Shown piece after piece: positions 8,786 through 18,343 of a stretch of DNA of 64,000 nt (its first letter is position 1; every line of letters begins with the position of its first letter). Made by a program: the position numbers and the translations under genes. This DNA comes from Streptomyces roseochromogenus subsp. oscitans DS 12.976 (GTDB taxonomy: Bacteria > Actinomycetota > Actinomycetes > Streptomycetales > Streptomycetaceae). Under the pieces are notes generated by a model. It had not been told where the DNA came from, searched no databases, and saw only the letters and a program-made list of their open reading frames with translations. The stretch lies in the NCBI RefSeq assembly GCF_000497445.1, contig NZ_CM002285.1, positions 9,377,519 to 9,441,518 of the forward strand, in the 5' to 3' direction.

Positions 8786-9405
8786 GTCCAGGGGGCAGGT
8801 CCTCGCCCTCACGGATGTGCACGCCGTCCGGGCCGCGGTGGTACTGCTGCACCCACACCTGGCGCAAGATCTGCAGGGCGGGTATGCGGCGCAGCCAGTC
8901 GGTCGACCGTTCCGCCAGGGCCTGCTCCAGCCGTCCGGTGCACCCGCGGCTTGCGCCTCCAGCGCAGCACGCAGGGTCTCGGCAACTAACTCCATCCGGT
9001 TCGGCACGCACACGTCGGCCACCACCCGGGTGGAGTCGATACGCTGGCGTCCGCCCCGGCGCAGCAGCCCCTGGCCCACGTGGCCTCCAACTCCGTCTCC
9101 AAGACGCACTCTTCAAGTCCGTGCGCGACCAGCCGGGCCCGGAGCCGGGCCAGCAACGAGTGGTCGAACCCGCTGCCGTCGAGGTCCAGGCCCAACAAGT
9201 ACTTCCGGTCGGTCCGCGCCCGCACGGCCTCGGCGGCCTGCCGGTCGCACAGCCTCTCGGCGTACTGCATCACCGACACCATCGCCGACGCGCCGGGCGA
9301 GGCTGTCGGCCGCCCATCAGCAGGGAATGCGGCTGCGAAGAGCGCGTCATCGAAGACCTGTCCCACACTGTCACGCAGCCGTATCGCCAGCGAGCGCGCT
9401 GGTGA
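8786..9405 (-). pseudogene. IS1182-family transposase N-terminal relic
   Basis: The amino half of an IS1182-type transposase: LAIRLRDSVGQVFDDALF, then VMQYAERLCDRQAAEAVRAR and RKYLLGLDLDGSGFDHSLLA, the hallmark DRQAA/KY.LGL pattern. A frameshift near 9090 separates a downstream piece (RQRIDSTRVVADV, carrying the first catalytic aspartate). The 5' end and the catalytic C-terminus are lost. A C-terminal fragment of the same family lies far away at 48.8-49.1 kb. Confidence 0.7.
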
Positions 9406-9815
9406 CTCAACCTCACCATTTCACCTGAGCTTGCTGTCCGGTGCGGGCCAACGCTCTAACGGTCGGTGTCCGCCTCCAGGTGTGAGGTCCCGGGACACAG
9501 AACGAATGGGCACGGTCGATGGCGCAGACGAAGCTCGACAAGCAGGCGGAGGAGACCGCCGAATCCCGCATGTTCTGCATCGGCCGGATCCTGGCCGGCC
9601 GGGACCTGGACGGCGTGAAGCGCACCCGAGGCCACCTTCTGGCGTTCCGGAAGCCGCGTCCTGCTCGAAGTGGAGGGGCCGTGCACCCAGCCGCCCCTAC
9701 AGGCGTCACTGTCACGCGGGGCGCCTGCCGCACCGGCTCCCCGCAGGGCGCGGTGGCGCACAGCTACGGCATACTGACGCCCTACCAGTGCAACAAAATG
9801 TTTAAGGAGGGGAAG

Positions 9816-10394
9816 TTGGCAGCCTGTTTCAGGATCGTCACCGAGGTGGGAGAGCCTCATCTTGCCCAGGCGGAAGCCCTGGGGCGTGCCTTCCAGGAGG
9901 CGATCGCGCCCGCCACCGTGAACTACGACTTCGGCCACATTCGCGATGCCGCCGCCATGCTTCCCGACAGTGAAATCGTCAAGATGGTCCGTGGTTGGGG
10001 GCTCCAGGAAGAGGCGCCGGTCCTGGTGATGGCGCTCTCCCTCAAGGAGGCGGTCCGCCAGGCGCTCCCGCCCGAGGCGGCTGAGGCGTCGTTCTGGGAC
10101 ACCGTCGAGCGCGACCTCGTAGATGCCTTCACCGGTCTCGCGGCGCAGGAGGGCGAGCCGGGACTGGCCTACTACGAGGAGGGGCCGGACCAGACGAGCT
10201 ACTACCGCGATTTGTTCTTCGCCCTCCAGGACGAGCAAGCCGGCGCGTACCTGTACGCCGTCGCCTTCTGCGCCGACGTCACCGTGGGCTTCGGCAAGTC
10301 CCGTGTGGGGACTCTGAGCTTGACTGACACCGCACCGTTCGCGGTCCGGCTCAATGCGATCGTCGTGCGCCAGAAGCTCGCGAACGTCGCTTGA
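9816..10394 (+). CDS. Hypothetical protein, TTG start
   Basis: An intact frame of about 192 residues that I do not recognise. I chose the TTG at 9816 because AAGGAGGGG lies a few bases upstream, an almost perfect ribosome site. The frame is open upstream to 9519, but that part has irregular composition and looks like chance extension. The protein is acidic with helical character (LAQAEALGRAFQEAIAPATV, then FWDTVERDLVDAFTGLAA) and ends in a strand-like segment (SRVGTLSLTDTAPFAVRLNA). It has no signal peptide or membrane segment. It stands alone between IS1182 and IS630 relics. Confidence 0.55.
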   Translation: MAACFRIVTEVGEPHLAQAEALGRAFQEAIAPATVNYDFGHIRDAAAMLPDSEIVKMVRGWGLQEEAPVLVMALSLKEAVRQALPPEAAEASFWDTVERDLVDAFTGLAAQEGEPGLAYYEEGPDQTSYYRDLFFALQDEQAGAYLYAVAFCADVTVGFGKSRVGTLSLTDTAPFAVRLNAIVVRQKLANVA

Positions 10395-10409
10395 TCCTCC
10401 GGGCATCGT

Positions 10410-10881
10410 GGGGACGCAGGCAAGCCCGGACCGGACCGTTGCGGGTGAGCGAGCGTTCGGTGGAACGCCGGCGGCGTGCCTGGCGGGAGGGTGGCATGGC
10501 CGCCCTCGCCTCCGTGGAGCCGCCGAAACCGCCCAAGCTGTCCGATAGCCGGTTTGCCGAGCCGGAGAGGGAACTGGCGAGGGGGCCGGCCGTGCATGGC
10601 TGGGAGGACCGACGCTGGACCCTGGCCCGAACCAGAGTGTTGATCGCCCGGAAGTTCCGGCTGGACTGCTCGTCGGCGGTGGTGTGGCGGCTGATGCACC
10701 GGCACGGCTGGTTCTGGCAGTGTCCCGCCCGCCGGGCGCTGGAACGCGACGAGCAGGCAGTGGGCTTGTGGAAGAAGGATGTGTGGCCGCAGGTGGAATG
10801 ACTGCGTCGGCGCTGGGGGCCTATCTCGTCTTCGAGTACGAGGCCGGGTTCTCGATGATGCCGCCGCGCGCCGGGGAGTAG
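10410..10881 (+). pseudogene. IS630-family transposase relic
   Basis: The amino part of an IS630 transposase: the helix-turn-helix region, then ELARGPAVHGWEDRRWTLAR, VWRLMHRHGWFWQCPARRAL and LWKKDVWPQVE. A frame change near 10795 leads into AYLVFEYEAGFSMMPPRA, the start of the DDE core with its first aspartate/glutamate neighbourhood. The frame then stops and the remaining catalytic domain is gone. Confidence 0.75.
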
Positions 10882-10919
10882 GTCCGCCAAGTGCCGTCCG
10901 CGGAGTGGACGGCACCGCG

Positions 10920-11525
10920 TTCGATGTCCTGTCGTACGCCGTCGCGCGCCAATTGAATCTGTGCACCGCGCGGATGCGGTCGGGATCCGGGTGGTGGCCG
11001 GGAGCCCGGTGGTTACCGAAGACCACGGTGACGTCGCGGGCAGGCCAGGACGATCTTGCGCGGGCGGCGTGCAGGAGCCAGGTGGGTGAGGTGGCCGCCG
11101 AGAGGAAGGGCGTTGTCCAGGCCGCCGTCAAGGCGCCAGCCGGTCAGGCGTCCGCTCGCGGTGACCCGGTCGAGCATCAGCCCACCGACGACGTGGTGCC
11201 GGTCTTGTGCGCGTGGGCAATCACCTTGGAGCAGCGGGCCGGAGTAGTGGTGAAACGCGTCGGCGTCGGCGAGCAGGTGCCAGCCCGGCCCGGTGCCGAC
11301 GTGCGTACCGCGGTTCGCTGTTGGTGTGCTAGCGCCAGGGGCCGGCGCTGGTGCGGCCGGGGATGATGCCCGCGTCCCGGGCGACGGCCTGGAGTTCGTG
11401 CCGACGGATCTCGGGTACGTGCTCGGGGCAGTGGAAGGCGATCAGGAACCGCTCGATGCCCAGCTTGCGGTAGTGGCGGACCCAGGCGGCCAGCAGTTCG
11501 GTAACCCGGGTATCTCCGGCGGCTG
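10920..11525 (-). pseudogene. Family-2-like glycosyltransferase relic
   Basis: Pieces in several frames fit a glycosyltransferase with a GT-A fold. AWVRHYRKLGIERFLIAFHC is the usual early segment, GWHLLADADAFHHYSGPLL contains the DxD metal/nucleotide-sugar motif, and VVGGLMLDRVTASGRLTGWR and FGNHRAPGHHPDP come later. At least two frameshifts and stops separate them. It was probably once a complete gene upstream of nothing else recognisable. The acceptor sugar cannot be inferred. Confidence 0.5.
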
Positions 11526-11583
11526 TTGGTGACCGAAGATGTTCACCGATGCCGGCCGCCGAGGACGGCTCAGCGAACGAGCG

Positions 11584-12564
11584 TCACCGCGCCGGGAGCC
11601 AGACGGGGTCGGCGACCTGATAGGCCGGATTGCCTGGGAGGATCGTGCGTGGTGTGCCAGGCCGGGCGAGGGTCAGGCCCACGATGCTCCTCAGCAGATC
11701 GCCTCCGCGGTCGCCACTGGGTGTGATCGACATGAAGGCCAGCTGTGTCCCGTCCGGGGAGTAAGTGGGTTCTAAGTAGCCCGTGGTGCTGTTGGGGCTG
11801 GTGACCAGGGTGCGCCAGGTCGAGCCGTTGGCGGCCACCTCGTACAGGCCCTTGCCGTCGGCGAAGACCAGGTGCCTGCCGTCCGGGGACCAGCGGAGCC
11901 ATCCGTACGGGTCGTTCGGCAGTCCCGGCTTCCTGACGGTCAGCGGTGCGGCGGGCTTGTTGCCCTTCTTCAGCCAGATCACGCCCCCGACGGTGAAGGC
12001 CAGGGTGCGGCCGTCGGGGGAGAAGCGGGGAACGCCGTCGGGGGCTGTGCTGACACCGAGGTCGAGCGGTGCGAGGCCGGTGCCGTCGGTGTTGATGGTC
12101 CAGTAGCGCGTCTGCGAGGGACCGTGCGGGAACGTCCCGAAGAGGATCCGTTTTCCGTCCGGGGAGATCGCGGGGTTGCCCACTACGGACTGGCGGTTGC
12201 CGAAGTCGGGCGGCATCTGCCAGACCACACGTTGTCCCGTGCCGTCGCGGTTCATCACGCTGACGGTGTCGCCGCCGCGGTCCGTGAAGTAACCGCAGAC
12301 GGTGCTGTAGACCAGCGTTTTCCCGTCCTGCGAGGCGGCGAGATTGCAGCCCTTGATCCGGTTCGGGGCGCCGATGTCGGAGGTGGCGCCGGTGACGGGA
12401 TCGGTGTTCTGGAGATAGATGACCTCCGCGCCGTAGTCCGTGGCGATCTGGCCGTTCCTGATGTGGTGTGAAGCGGTGGCGGCTGTGGCCGCCGTGGTGC
12501 CCAGTCCGCAGCTGACCGCGAGTGCCCATGCGACGGTGATGGGCGTGGTCAAGCGTAAGCGCAC
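11584..12564 (-). CDS. Secreted TolB-like beta-propeller protein
   Basis: An exported protein of about 326 residues. The start GTG at 12564 follows a G-rich ribosome site (GGGGGG) and places RLRLTT just before a hydrophobic signal segment ending ATAATA. The mature part carries repeated propeller blades of the TolB/PD40 type: ISPDGKRILFGTF, FSPDGRTLAFTV, WSPDGRHLVFADG and YSPDGTQLAFMS. There are no catalytic residues, so a binding or scaffold role outside the cell is likely. It is monocistronic, convergent with nothing intact. Confidence 0.8.
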   Translation of the reverse strand: MRLRLTTPITVAWALAVSCGLGTTAATAATASHHIRNGQIATDYGAEVIYLQNTDPVTGATSDIGAPNRIKGCNLAASQDGKTLVYSTVCGYFTDRGGDTVSVMNRDGTGQRVVWQMPPDFGNRQSVVGNPAISPDGKRILFGTFPHGPSQTRYWTINTDGTGLAPLDLGVSTAPDGVPRFSPDGRTLAFTVGGVIWLKKGNKPAAPLTVRKPGLPNDPYGWLRWSPDGRHLVFADGKGLYEVAANGSTWRTLVTSPNSTTGYLEPTYSPDGTQLAFMSITPSGDRGGDLLRSIVGLTLARPGTPRTILPGNPAYQVADPVWLPAR

Positions 12565-12739
12565 GATGAATCCCCCCTGGAACAAGGCGAGTTGAACGCC
12601 ACAGGCTCCGATCGAGCCGCCCCCTGCGGCCCATCGCCCTCGGAGCTGAGCGTCAGGTTAAAGGGCCGCACGCGTCACGGACACCCGTCGCGCACAATCA
12701 GTGCAAACAGAACCACTTCATGTGGAACGTGCTGACCCT

Positions 12740-13607
12740 TCATCGTGGGATGGGAGAGCAGTTGGACGTGGCGAGTTCAGTTCGGTGCGGCAGGGGGTGA
12801 TCCTCGTGGCCTGGATGGAGTGGCGGAAGCTCAGGTCCGGATCGGTGATGGTCGGAGCTCTGACGGCCTGGGTCGCGCGGGGGCGGAGTCCTTGGCCGTG
12901 CTGGTAATGGCGGGCGGTGACTTGTGTCCAGGGCAGGGAACGCGGTTGCTGGGACAGGGCTGGCTGGCTGGCCTCGACGCCCAGTGGGCGGTGCGCGTTC
13001 TTCTCCTTGACCAGGAATCGGGGGTGGGATCGCTGAATGTGCCGTGCGTCGGTCGTGACCACGACTCCCGTGAGGTCGAACGGGGCGAGCAGGGCGGGGA
13101 AGCAGGTGGTCTCGTTGGTGCGGTCGGATACTCGCAGTTGGGTGACGGTTTGCCCGGTGCTGGTCATTGCTGTCGGCAGGTGCTCGGCTGGACTGTCACC
13201 GTGCCCCGCGAGCCCCGCGCTGACTTGCCGGCCATGGCGAGCGTGTCCTGACCGGCAGGGTCGTATCCGGTGAGCTCGGCCAGCCCGCCGGGGCAGACGG
13301 GTCCGGCGAGCTGCCGGATGGTTGCCGTGTTCGGTGGGATGCGGATGCTCAGCACGCCGACCGCCTGTGCGCGGAGTCGGGCCGGGCTGTGCTGCGGCGC
13401 GGAGGTGGCTCACTGCCCGATCGCCGCATACGACTTCGCGCCCGTCGACGCCGTGCTCGCGCCGATCAGCAGCACGCTCACGAACGGTTGGCGTCGCCCG
13501 CGCCGACAGCGCCGGTCCGGCAGCAACCGCCCCACCACGCCCACGCTCGTGCCGCGTTGACGGGCCGGTGTCTTGGCGAGGCGGACGCTAGCAGACTGAC
13601 GGCACAT
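12740..13607 (-). pseudogene. ISAs1-family transposase relic (copy A)
   Basis: Degenerate remains of an ISAs1 transposase: FVSVLLIGASTASTGAKSYA near the start, then GQTVTQLRVSDRTNETTCFP and FDLTGVVVTTDARHIQRSHP (catalytic D region), then FLVKEKNAHRPLGV. Frame changes and missing 3' sequence show it is dead. A second, longer ISAs1 relic lies at 17.05-18.17 kb in the opposite orientation. Confidence 0.7.
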
Positions 13608-13858
13608 CGAAGCCTGGGCGGTTCAGGGCGACTTGGGAAGGTCAGTCCGGTTCAGCTGGGGCTTCGTCGTGTTCGTGACGAGCCGGCCCGGACTTTCCGC
13701 GCGGCTTTGACAGGCTGTCGGCGTACGAGTCCATGTGCACAGGTAGGTACAAGCGAACATACATGGCCGTCTGTAGGAGCCCAGGACTCACCGGCGAAGA
13801 GCGGCCCATCGCCTTCTGGGACCTTCTCCGGCCCCGTCTGGACTGTCAGAATGCCGGC

Positions 13859-15361
13859 ATGCTCACTCGGGGGGATGCGCAGCCGTGCCTGCGGCTGTTC
13901 GCAGCCGGGCCGGTCGGGGGGATCGCGGCTGCGGCCGCGACGCTGCTGATCGCACTGTCGGGCCGCTACGGCTTTCACCGCGACGAGCTGTACTTCCTGC
14001 TCGCCGGCCAGCACCCGGCCTGGGGCTACCCGGACCAGCCACCACTCACCCCGCTGCTTGCCAGGCTCGGCGCGGAGCTGTTCGGCTCCACCCCGACCGG
14101 CGTGCGGATCCTGCCCGCGCTGCTCACCGCGGTCACGATCACGCTCACTGCTCTGGTCGCCCGCGAACTGGGTGCCGGACAGGGCGGGCAGGTACTGGCG
14201 GCAGGAGCCGCGGCCTGCTCGGGCTATACGCTCGGAATCGGCCACCTGCTCTCCACCGCGACTTTCGACCTGACGGTCTGGCTGGCGATCATTCTGCTGA
14301 CGCTCCGACTGCTGCGCACGGGCGAATTCCGCTGGTGGCCTTCGCTGGGGGCGTTGGTCGGGATCGCACTGCTGAACAAGCTGCTGGTGCTGGGGCTGTT
14401 GCCGGCCCTGGCGTTGGGTGCGCTGACGGCCGGACCGCGCGGCTTCTTCGTACCGCGTCCACGCGCGCTGCTGGGCCCCCTGACCGCTGTCCTCGCCGCG
14501 CTGCCCTTCGCGATCCCGACCCTGTGGTGGCAGGCCGTGCGCGGTTGGCCCGAGCTGACGGTAGCTCACGCAATCAGTGCCGATGTCGGAATCGGCGGGC
14601 GCCTGCTCGCCTTGCCGATGCAGCTGCTCCAGTTCTCCCCGGTGCTGGCGCCCCTGTGGCTGACCGGGCTGAGTCGGCTGTCGCGCCGACCGGAGCTGCG
14701 CTGGGCCCGACCGGTCGCGGTGGCCTGGGTGGTGCTGTGCCTGCTGGTGCTGGCCGGCGGAGGCAAGGGGTACTACCCGATTCCGCTGCTGTACGCGATC
14801 AGCGCCGCTGGCTGCGAGCCCTACGCCCACTGGATCCGCGAGCACCGCGCCAGGCTGGCAGGCGGACTGCTCGCGGCTCTGCTCACCAGCGCCCTGGCCG
14901 CCCTGCCGGTGCTGCCCGCATCGGCGCTGACCGTGCCGATGGCCGTTGACCCCGACCTCGGCGAGGAGGTCGGCTGGCCACAGCTCGCACGCGCCACTGC
15001 CACCGGCTGGGAGGCGATCCCCGCCGACCGGCGGGCCACCGCCGTGCTGCTGACCGCGAACTACGGCGAGGCCGGGGCCATCGCACGGTACGGGCCCGCC
15101 CTCGGCCTGCCCGCATCGTACTCCGGCCACATGGGCCTGCACGCCTGGGGCCCGCCGTCGGCCACCGCCACCGGTCCGGTGCTGCTCGTCCACCCGGCGG
15201 GCTATCCCGAGCTGGAGCAGCACTTCACCGCCTGCCACACGGTGGCACGCGTCGACAACGGGCACGGCACCGCGAACCAGGAGCAGCACGCGGCCGTGGT
15301 GCTCTGCGCGGGGCCGGACCGGCCATGGCCCGTGCTCTGGCCGCTGCTGCGCCGATACTGA
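13859..15361 (+). CDS. GT39/ArnT-like membrane glycosyltransferase
   Basis: An integral membrane protein of about 500 residues with roughly ten hydrophobic segments. The family signature is early: GRYGFHRDELYFLLAGQH (Asp42-Glu43, the acidic pair in the first extracytoplasmic loop) followed by GYPDQPPLTPLLARL. This is typical of dolichyl-phosphate-mannose/ArnT-type enzymes that move a sugar from a polyprenyl phosphate donor to an acceptor at the outer membrane face. The start is ATG 13859; the frame is open further upstream but that part lacks character. The C-terminal soluble part (about 400-500) is as usual for the family. It lies between ISAs1 relics with no sugar-biosynthesis partner nearby. 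Confidence 0.8.
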   Translation: MLTRGDAQPCLRLFAAGPVGGIAAAAATLLIALSGRYGFHRDELYFLLAGQHPAWGYPDQPPLTPLLARLGAELFGSTPTGVRILPALLTAVTITLTALVARELGAGQGGQVLAAGAAACSGYTLGIGHLLSTATFDLTVWLAIILLTLRLLRTGEFRWWPSLGALVGIALLNKLLVLGLLPALALGALTAGPRGFFVPRPRALLGPLTAVLAALPFAIPTLWWQAVRGWPELTVAHAISADVGIGGRLLALPMQLLQFSPVLAPLWLTGLSRLSRRPELRWARPVAVAWVVLCLLVLAGGGKGYYPIPLLYAISAAGCEPYAHWIREHRARLAGGLLAALLTSALAALPVLPASALTVPMAVDPDLGEEVGWPQLARATATGWEAIPADRRATAVLLTANYGEAGAIARYGPALGLPASYSGHMGLHAWGPPSATATGPVLLVHPAGYPELEQHFTACHTVARVDNGHGTANQEQHAAVVLCAGPDRPWPVLWPLLRRY

Positions 15362-15869
15362 GCAGCCAGGTTCCTCTGCACGTTCACCCGTAGGTGGCTC
15401 TGTACTCCTAGCCTTTTCTTGGTACTCAGCACCATGATCAACCCATGACCGCCGCTCACCCCGTTGCCGAGTGTGTTGCCGCCTCTCAACGCGCTGGGGA
15501 ACACTTCCAAGCCGGTCTTGCCCAAGTCACCTTCCGGCTGGCGGATCGCCTCGACGAGCATGTCCGAAGCGACGACGTGGTTGAGCGCTAGCACCTCAGT
15601 GCCGCTCTCCAACCCGAGCGGCACGTGGAACGATCCGCCCTTGTCCACGATCGGCTGTTGGTAGCCGGGACGGACGACGGAGCCCTGGCTTACTGCCGCT
15701 GTGACGTCGATGGGCTCCGGCTGAGCACGCCGAAAGGCGGCTCTTCTGCTCAGACGAGCCCGATGGGCACCTGACTGTAGGCAAAGAACGGGAAGTCCGG
15801 GTCGGTCGCCTGCGTTTCCATCCGGGAACCGTGGTGCCAAAGTTCTCCTTCTGCCTGGGTCGGGTCGCC
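15362..15869. other. Degenerate stretch, no convincing gene
   Basis: Both strands hold short codon-biased runs (plus strand from 15445 beginning MTAAHPVAECVAASQRAG; minus strand around GGSFHVPLGLESGTEVLALN), but each is interrupted and neither is a recognised family. I take this as decayed coding sequence linked to the TerD relic that follows. Confidence 0.35.
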
Positions 15870-15967
15870 CAAGTCTCCGGGCAGCCCAGTCCGACCGTGA
15901 CCGTAGTCAAGCCGGGACCTGCTTGCTGAGCGACACGTTGCCGTGCCTTGGTCAGGGACACGCCCAT
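15870..15967 (-). pseudogene. TerD-like N-terminal relic
   Basis: GVSLTK is followed, after a one-base slip, by GNVSLSK and then PGLTTVTVGLG. Together these are the opening strands of the TerD/CABP stress-protein domain (usual form GVxLxKGGNVSLxKxAPGLxxVxVGLGW). The calcium-binding remainder is absent. Only the first ~30 residues survive and the frame is disrupted. Confidence 0.45.
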
Positions 15968-16010
15968 TCACGTCCTCGGCAGCTGCTTCCGCTTCCCGCC
16001 TTCATCGCGG

Positions 16011-16766
16011 TCAGCGTGCCCCCAAGGCAGTGGCTCTTCCGTCACACAACACCGCGCCGACTGCCCGGCTGGCCTGGGTGACGATCCGGGCCAGCCGTCG
16101 CAGGTCCTGCGCGGGGTCGACCATGGCGCACAGGGCGCCGACGACCTTGCCGCGCGGCAGGCTCACCGGTACGGCGACACAGCAGACTCCGGGGATCAAC
16201 TCCTCACGATCCACGGCCACTTCGCTCTCCTGGATGGCCTTCGCCTCTCGCTTCCAAGAGGTCGGCAGTGGGCCCAGCGGGACGGCCGGGGGTCCCGTCG
16301 CCACCAGGAGTTTTCCCGCCGCGGTGGTCCAGGGCCAGGTCGCGCCCGCCTGCAGGGGGGCCAGTTCGTCCACCATGCCGGAGATACCTGTGGCAGCCAT
16401 GGTGCGGCCTTCGCGCAGTACGCACAGGCAGACGCTGGCACCGGTGGTGCCTGCCAGCCGCTGCAACGGTTGCCGTGCTGCGGCCCGCAGGCCGGGATGC
16501 GGCTGCCACTGGCGCCCCAGCCGGAAGATCCGTGACCCCACCCGGTAGCAGGTGCCATGGCGTTCCACGGCGCCGAGTTCGGTGAGCTGCTCCAGCAGGC
16601 GGTATGCGGTCGTCTTGGGTAGGCCGCTGCCCGCGACAAGTGCGGCCAGACCCGCCTCGTTGCGTTCCGCCAGTGTCTCCAGCAGCGCGAACGCCCCTTC
16701 CAGTACGCTCCGTCCGGGGAACGGATCCTCATCCGGCTTCCGGACCGCCGACCCTCGCCCCGCCAT
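16011..16766 (-). CDS. IclR-family transcriptional regulator
   Basis: A DNA-binding regulator of about 251 residues. It has an N-terminal winged helix-turn-helix (VLEGAFALLETLAERNEAGL, then SGLPKTTAYRLLEQLTELGA) and a C-terminal GAF-like effector domain (MAATGISGMVDELAPLQAGA, TTAAGKLLVATGPP, ending VTQASRAVGAVL). ATG 16766 has a GGAAGGGGG ribosome site; longer in-frame extensions upstream lack these features. No adjacent catabolic operon is visible, so the target is unknown. A CCCATG-T-CATGGG palindrome 54 bp upstream may be its own operator. Confidence 0.8.
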   Translation of the reverse strand: MAGRGSAVRKPDEDPFPGRSVLEGAFALLETLAERNEAGLAALVAGSGLPKTTAYRLLEQLTELGAVERHGTCYRVGSRIFRLGRQWQPHPGLRAAARQPLQRLAGTTGASVCLCVLREGRTMAATGISGMVDELAPLQAGATWPWTTAAGKLLVATGPPAVPLGPLPTSWKREAKAIQESEVAVDREELIPGVCCVAVPVSLPRGKVVGALCAMVDPAQDLRRLARIVTQASRAVGAVLCDGRATALGAR

Positions 16767-16819
16767 GGGCCCGACCCCCTTCCGCTCCGGGAACCAGTCA
16801 AGGCAGCGGGGATAAACGT

Positions 16820-16832
16820 CCCATGTCATGGG
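16820..16832. promoter_or_regulatory. Palindrome upstream of IclR gene
   Basis: CCCATGTCATGGG is a 6+1+6 perfect dyad about 54 bp upstream of the IclR start, the normal distance for autoregulation. A role as operator is inference. Confidence 0.35.
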
Positions 16833-17049
16833 GATAAATCGGCTGATGGGACTGCCGTTGGGGAGCCAGTGGGGGAGTGGTACGGCAGGTTCGGCCGCGT
16901 GGTCGGGCCCGGCGCAGGGCGATGACAAGGTCGGATCGATCTTGAGTATGTGCTGGTCACCGCCGTGTGACGATGCCCGCCGGGGGTGTCACCCATGCAA
17001 CGAAGCTCCCGTTGAGGACGGATGACTCTCCAAGTCTCCGTTCACAACA

Positions 17050-18173
17050 GGAGCTTCGAGGTTCAGTCGGTCTGCCCGTGTCTGTCTGGTCAGCTCGCCC
17101 GCCTGCTGGCACCGCGCCATCGCGGACTTGCCGGAGCGGCTTGCGACCTTGGCGGATCCTCGGGACCGACAGGGGAAGCCTCACCCGTTCTTGAGTGTGC
17201 TGCTGGTTGCCTGCCCGGCCGGTGGGAGAAGAACGCTCCGCAGGACACGCTCGCCCGGCTCGGTGCCCGCACGGCGACGGTGTGTCGGTATCCGGGTGAC
17301 ACCGAGCGGGTCGACCGTCCGGCCCCTGATGAACTGCACCTGTCTAGGCGGCCTGGCCGACCTGCTTGGATGCGACCCTCCAGAGGCCGACCCCCTGGCC
17401 GTAGACGGCAACCGCGGGTGGCTCGCGTACCTCCGGCAGTCCGGCCACGCCCCTGCTGGCCGCGATGACGGATGCCGGGCAGGCGGTCGCCCAGCTGCTG
17501 GTGCCGGACAAGACCAACGAAATCACCAGCTTTGCCGCCCTGTTGGAATCCTACGACCTGGTCGGGGTCACGGTGACCGCGGACGCGCCCTCCATACCCA
17601 GCGCGATCAGGCCTGGTGCCTTGCCGAGGAGGAGAAGACCCGCTGCGCCTTCACGGTGAAAGCCAACCAGCCGACCTTATACACCCAGCTCAAGGCCATG
17701 CCCTGACAAGAAGTCCGGGCGAAGTACTACGACCGCAGTCGGGGCACGGCCGGCTGGAGATCCGCGTCGTGAAGACCCTGACCGTCACCGGCCCCGGTAT
17801 CGAATTCCCCTACGCCGCCCAGGTCGCGCGGATCGTCCGGCACCGCGCCGGCGCCAAGACCGGCAAGCGCACCCGTGAGACGGTCTACGTCATCCCCGAC
17901 CTCACCAGCCGCCAGGCCACGCCCGAGCGCATCGCGAAGATCATCCGATCGCGTTTGGTGATCGAAAACAGGCTCCACTTCGTACGCGACACCGCCCTCC
18001 CACGAGGACGCCTCCCAAGTCCGCACCGGACACGGCCCAGAGAACCTGGCCACCCTCCGCAGCCCGCCATCAACCCACTCCTCGCCGCCGGTCACACCAA
18101 CATCGCCGCCGCCCTCCGCGAGATGTCCCTCCGCCCCTTCGAGTGGCCACTGAACGTCCTCGGACTCAGCTGA
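17050..18173 (+). pseudogene. ISAs1-family transposase relic (copy B)
   Basis: Nearly full-length but broken by several frameshifts and stops: PERLATLADPRDRQGKPHPF, LADLLGCDPPEADPLAVDGN, AQLLVPDKTNEITSFAALLE, LAEEEKTRCAFTVKANQPTL and finally RSRLVIENRLHFVRDTALPR, with HTNIAAALREMSLRPFEWPL at the end. These are the ordered ISAs1 blocks. Shortly after the stop, GACTTTGCAATCGCCCTGG probably marks the element's right end. The relic sits directly in front of the lanthipeptide operon. Confidence 0.8.
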
Positions 18174-18343
18174 CCAGCAGCGATACAAGATCACCAGACT
18201 TTGCAATCGCCCTGGGGCCTGGCGTGCTGTTCCGCTCAGTGGAACGCGACTCGTGCGGCCGACTGCCGCGCCATTACGGTGAATTTGTGGCCGGCGCTCC
18301 AGACGGCCCATCCATGGGGGATGATTGGGAGGGGAATCCTTCG

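Noticed and set aside
9519..9815. Upstream extension of the hypothetical gene at 9.8 kb starting at ATG 9519.
   Set aside because: The extension has atypical composition and no ribosome site, whereas TTG 9816 has an almost perfect one.
13652..15289. A 545-codon open frame on the minus strand opposite the GT39 gene.
   Set aside because: It is the usual antisense shadow in high-GC DNA: low-complexity Gln/Arg/Gly-rich, no domains, and the plus strand has a clear membrane enzyme.
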